From positions 1 to 12,965 of the forward strand of contig CALHIW010000091.1 in NCBI GenBank assembly GCA_938030905.1: a DNA stretch of 12,965 nucleotides, given 5' to 3'. Shown here piece by piece: positions 12,714 through 12,965 of this stretch (the stretch's first letter is position 1; each line of letters begins with the position of its first letter). The position numbers and the translations under genes are program-made. This stretch comes from Candidatus Methanomethylicia archaeon (lineage in GTDB: Archaea > Thermoproteota > Methanomethylicia > CALHIW01). Under the pieces are notes generated by a model that worked only from the letters and a program-made list of their open reading frames with translations, was not told the origin of the DNA and searched no databases.

Positions 12714-12965
12714 TTTTTTTCCAAAAATAAAATTATAAATAGAAAATAGTTTAAATAAGCACATTGAAAATATCAATTTATTTTAAATACTAGAATTAAT
12801 GGTTAAGCTGGAACTTATCTTTAGACTATTTAGGTTTTGATTAGTTAATGTTGCTTGTAGGTTTGGATGTGTTTTAGCTATGTGTTTATGTAGATTTTAG
12901 ATTTAACTTTAGCTCCGTATAGATTGCATACCTATCTGCTTTTCCCAGCTGGATTCATCAGCTTA

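Noticed and set aside
12677..12724. TTG start of the corrinoid protein
   Set aside because: The added residues are translated promoter sequence; MGEEIYAKL at 12676 is the usual family start.
12848..12877. Short forward peptide MLLVGLDVF resembling the start of an IS110-type transposase
   Set aside because: It stops after nine codons and no further transposase motif follows in any frame.
12932..12964. Minus-strand 10-codon open stretch KLMNPAGKSR ending in TAG at the window edge, possibly the tail of a gene such as a transposase
   Set aside because: Too short to identify; the adjoining sequence lies outside the window.

Overview
This window reads as archaeal DNA, most likely from an uncultured thermophilic lineage of the Thermoproteota/TACK group. 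It is AT-rich. TATA-like boxes (TTTAAATA, TTTATA) sit about 25 to 35 nt upstream of start codons, so leaders are very short. Ribosome binding sites are of the GGTGA type, and there is an archaeal-style Lrp/AsnC regulator. The phylum is an inference. Lineages reported to use methylated compounds without being classical methanogens (Brockarchaeota, Bathyarchaeia and similar) would fit. TAG is used freely as a stop codon, including an in-frame TAG-TAA tandem, and I see no sign of pyrrolysine coding here.

Layout. (1) 2-823 (+): 5'-truncated MetE-type methionine synthase/methyltransferase, with its tail overlapping the next gene. (2) 798-2254 (-): livG-livF, the two ATPases of a branched-chain/hydrophobic amino-acid ABC importer, without permeases or binding protein. 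(3) 2255-2603: divergent control region with two promoters, two small palindromes and a possible gene remnant. (4) 2604-9146 (+): a tight five-gene run of class III aminotransferase, methylmalonate-semialdehyde-type aldehyde dehydrogenase, degenerate ferritin-like protein, MttB-family corrinoid methyltransferase without pyrrolysine, and a MoxR AAA+/VWA fusion. (5) 9143-9706 (-): cysteine-rich DUF2284 protein. (6) 9707-10079: a promoter, a hairpin and two short frames that may be a decayed gene. (7) 10080-12676 (-): a corrinoid protein and an MtmB-family (monomethylamine) methyltransferase whose frame is uninterrupted (no amber/pyrrolysine codon), followed by an Lrp/AsnC regulator with its own promoter. 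(8) 12677-12965: the corrinoid gene promoter and AT-rich sequence without a convincing gene.

How it may work together (inference). The content suggests an island for taking up and demethylating N-methylated amino acids or betaines. LivGF would power uptake. MttB-like and MtmB-like proteins would pass methyl groups to the single corrinoid protein. The MetE-like protein would be one possible methyl acceptor enzyme. The aminotransferase and CoA-acylating-type aldehyde dehydrogenase would degrade the demethylated omega-amino acid (for example beta-alanine or 3-aminoisobutyrate) to an acyl-CoA. The Lrp protein would sense an amino-acid-like effector. The MoxR-VWA fusion and the DUF2284 protein are candidates for maturation or reactivation of the corrinoid system. 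The two most interesting points are the pyrrolysine-free MtmB homologue paired with its own corrinoid protein, and the AAA+/VWA fusion directly behind the MttB homologue.
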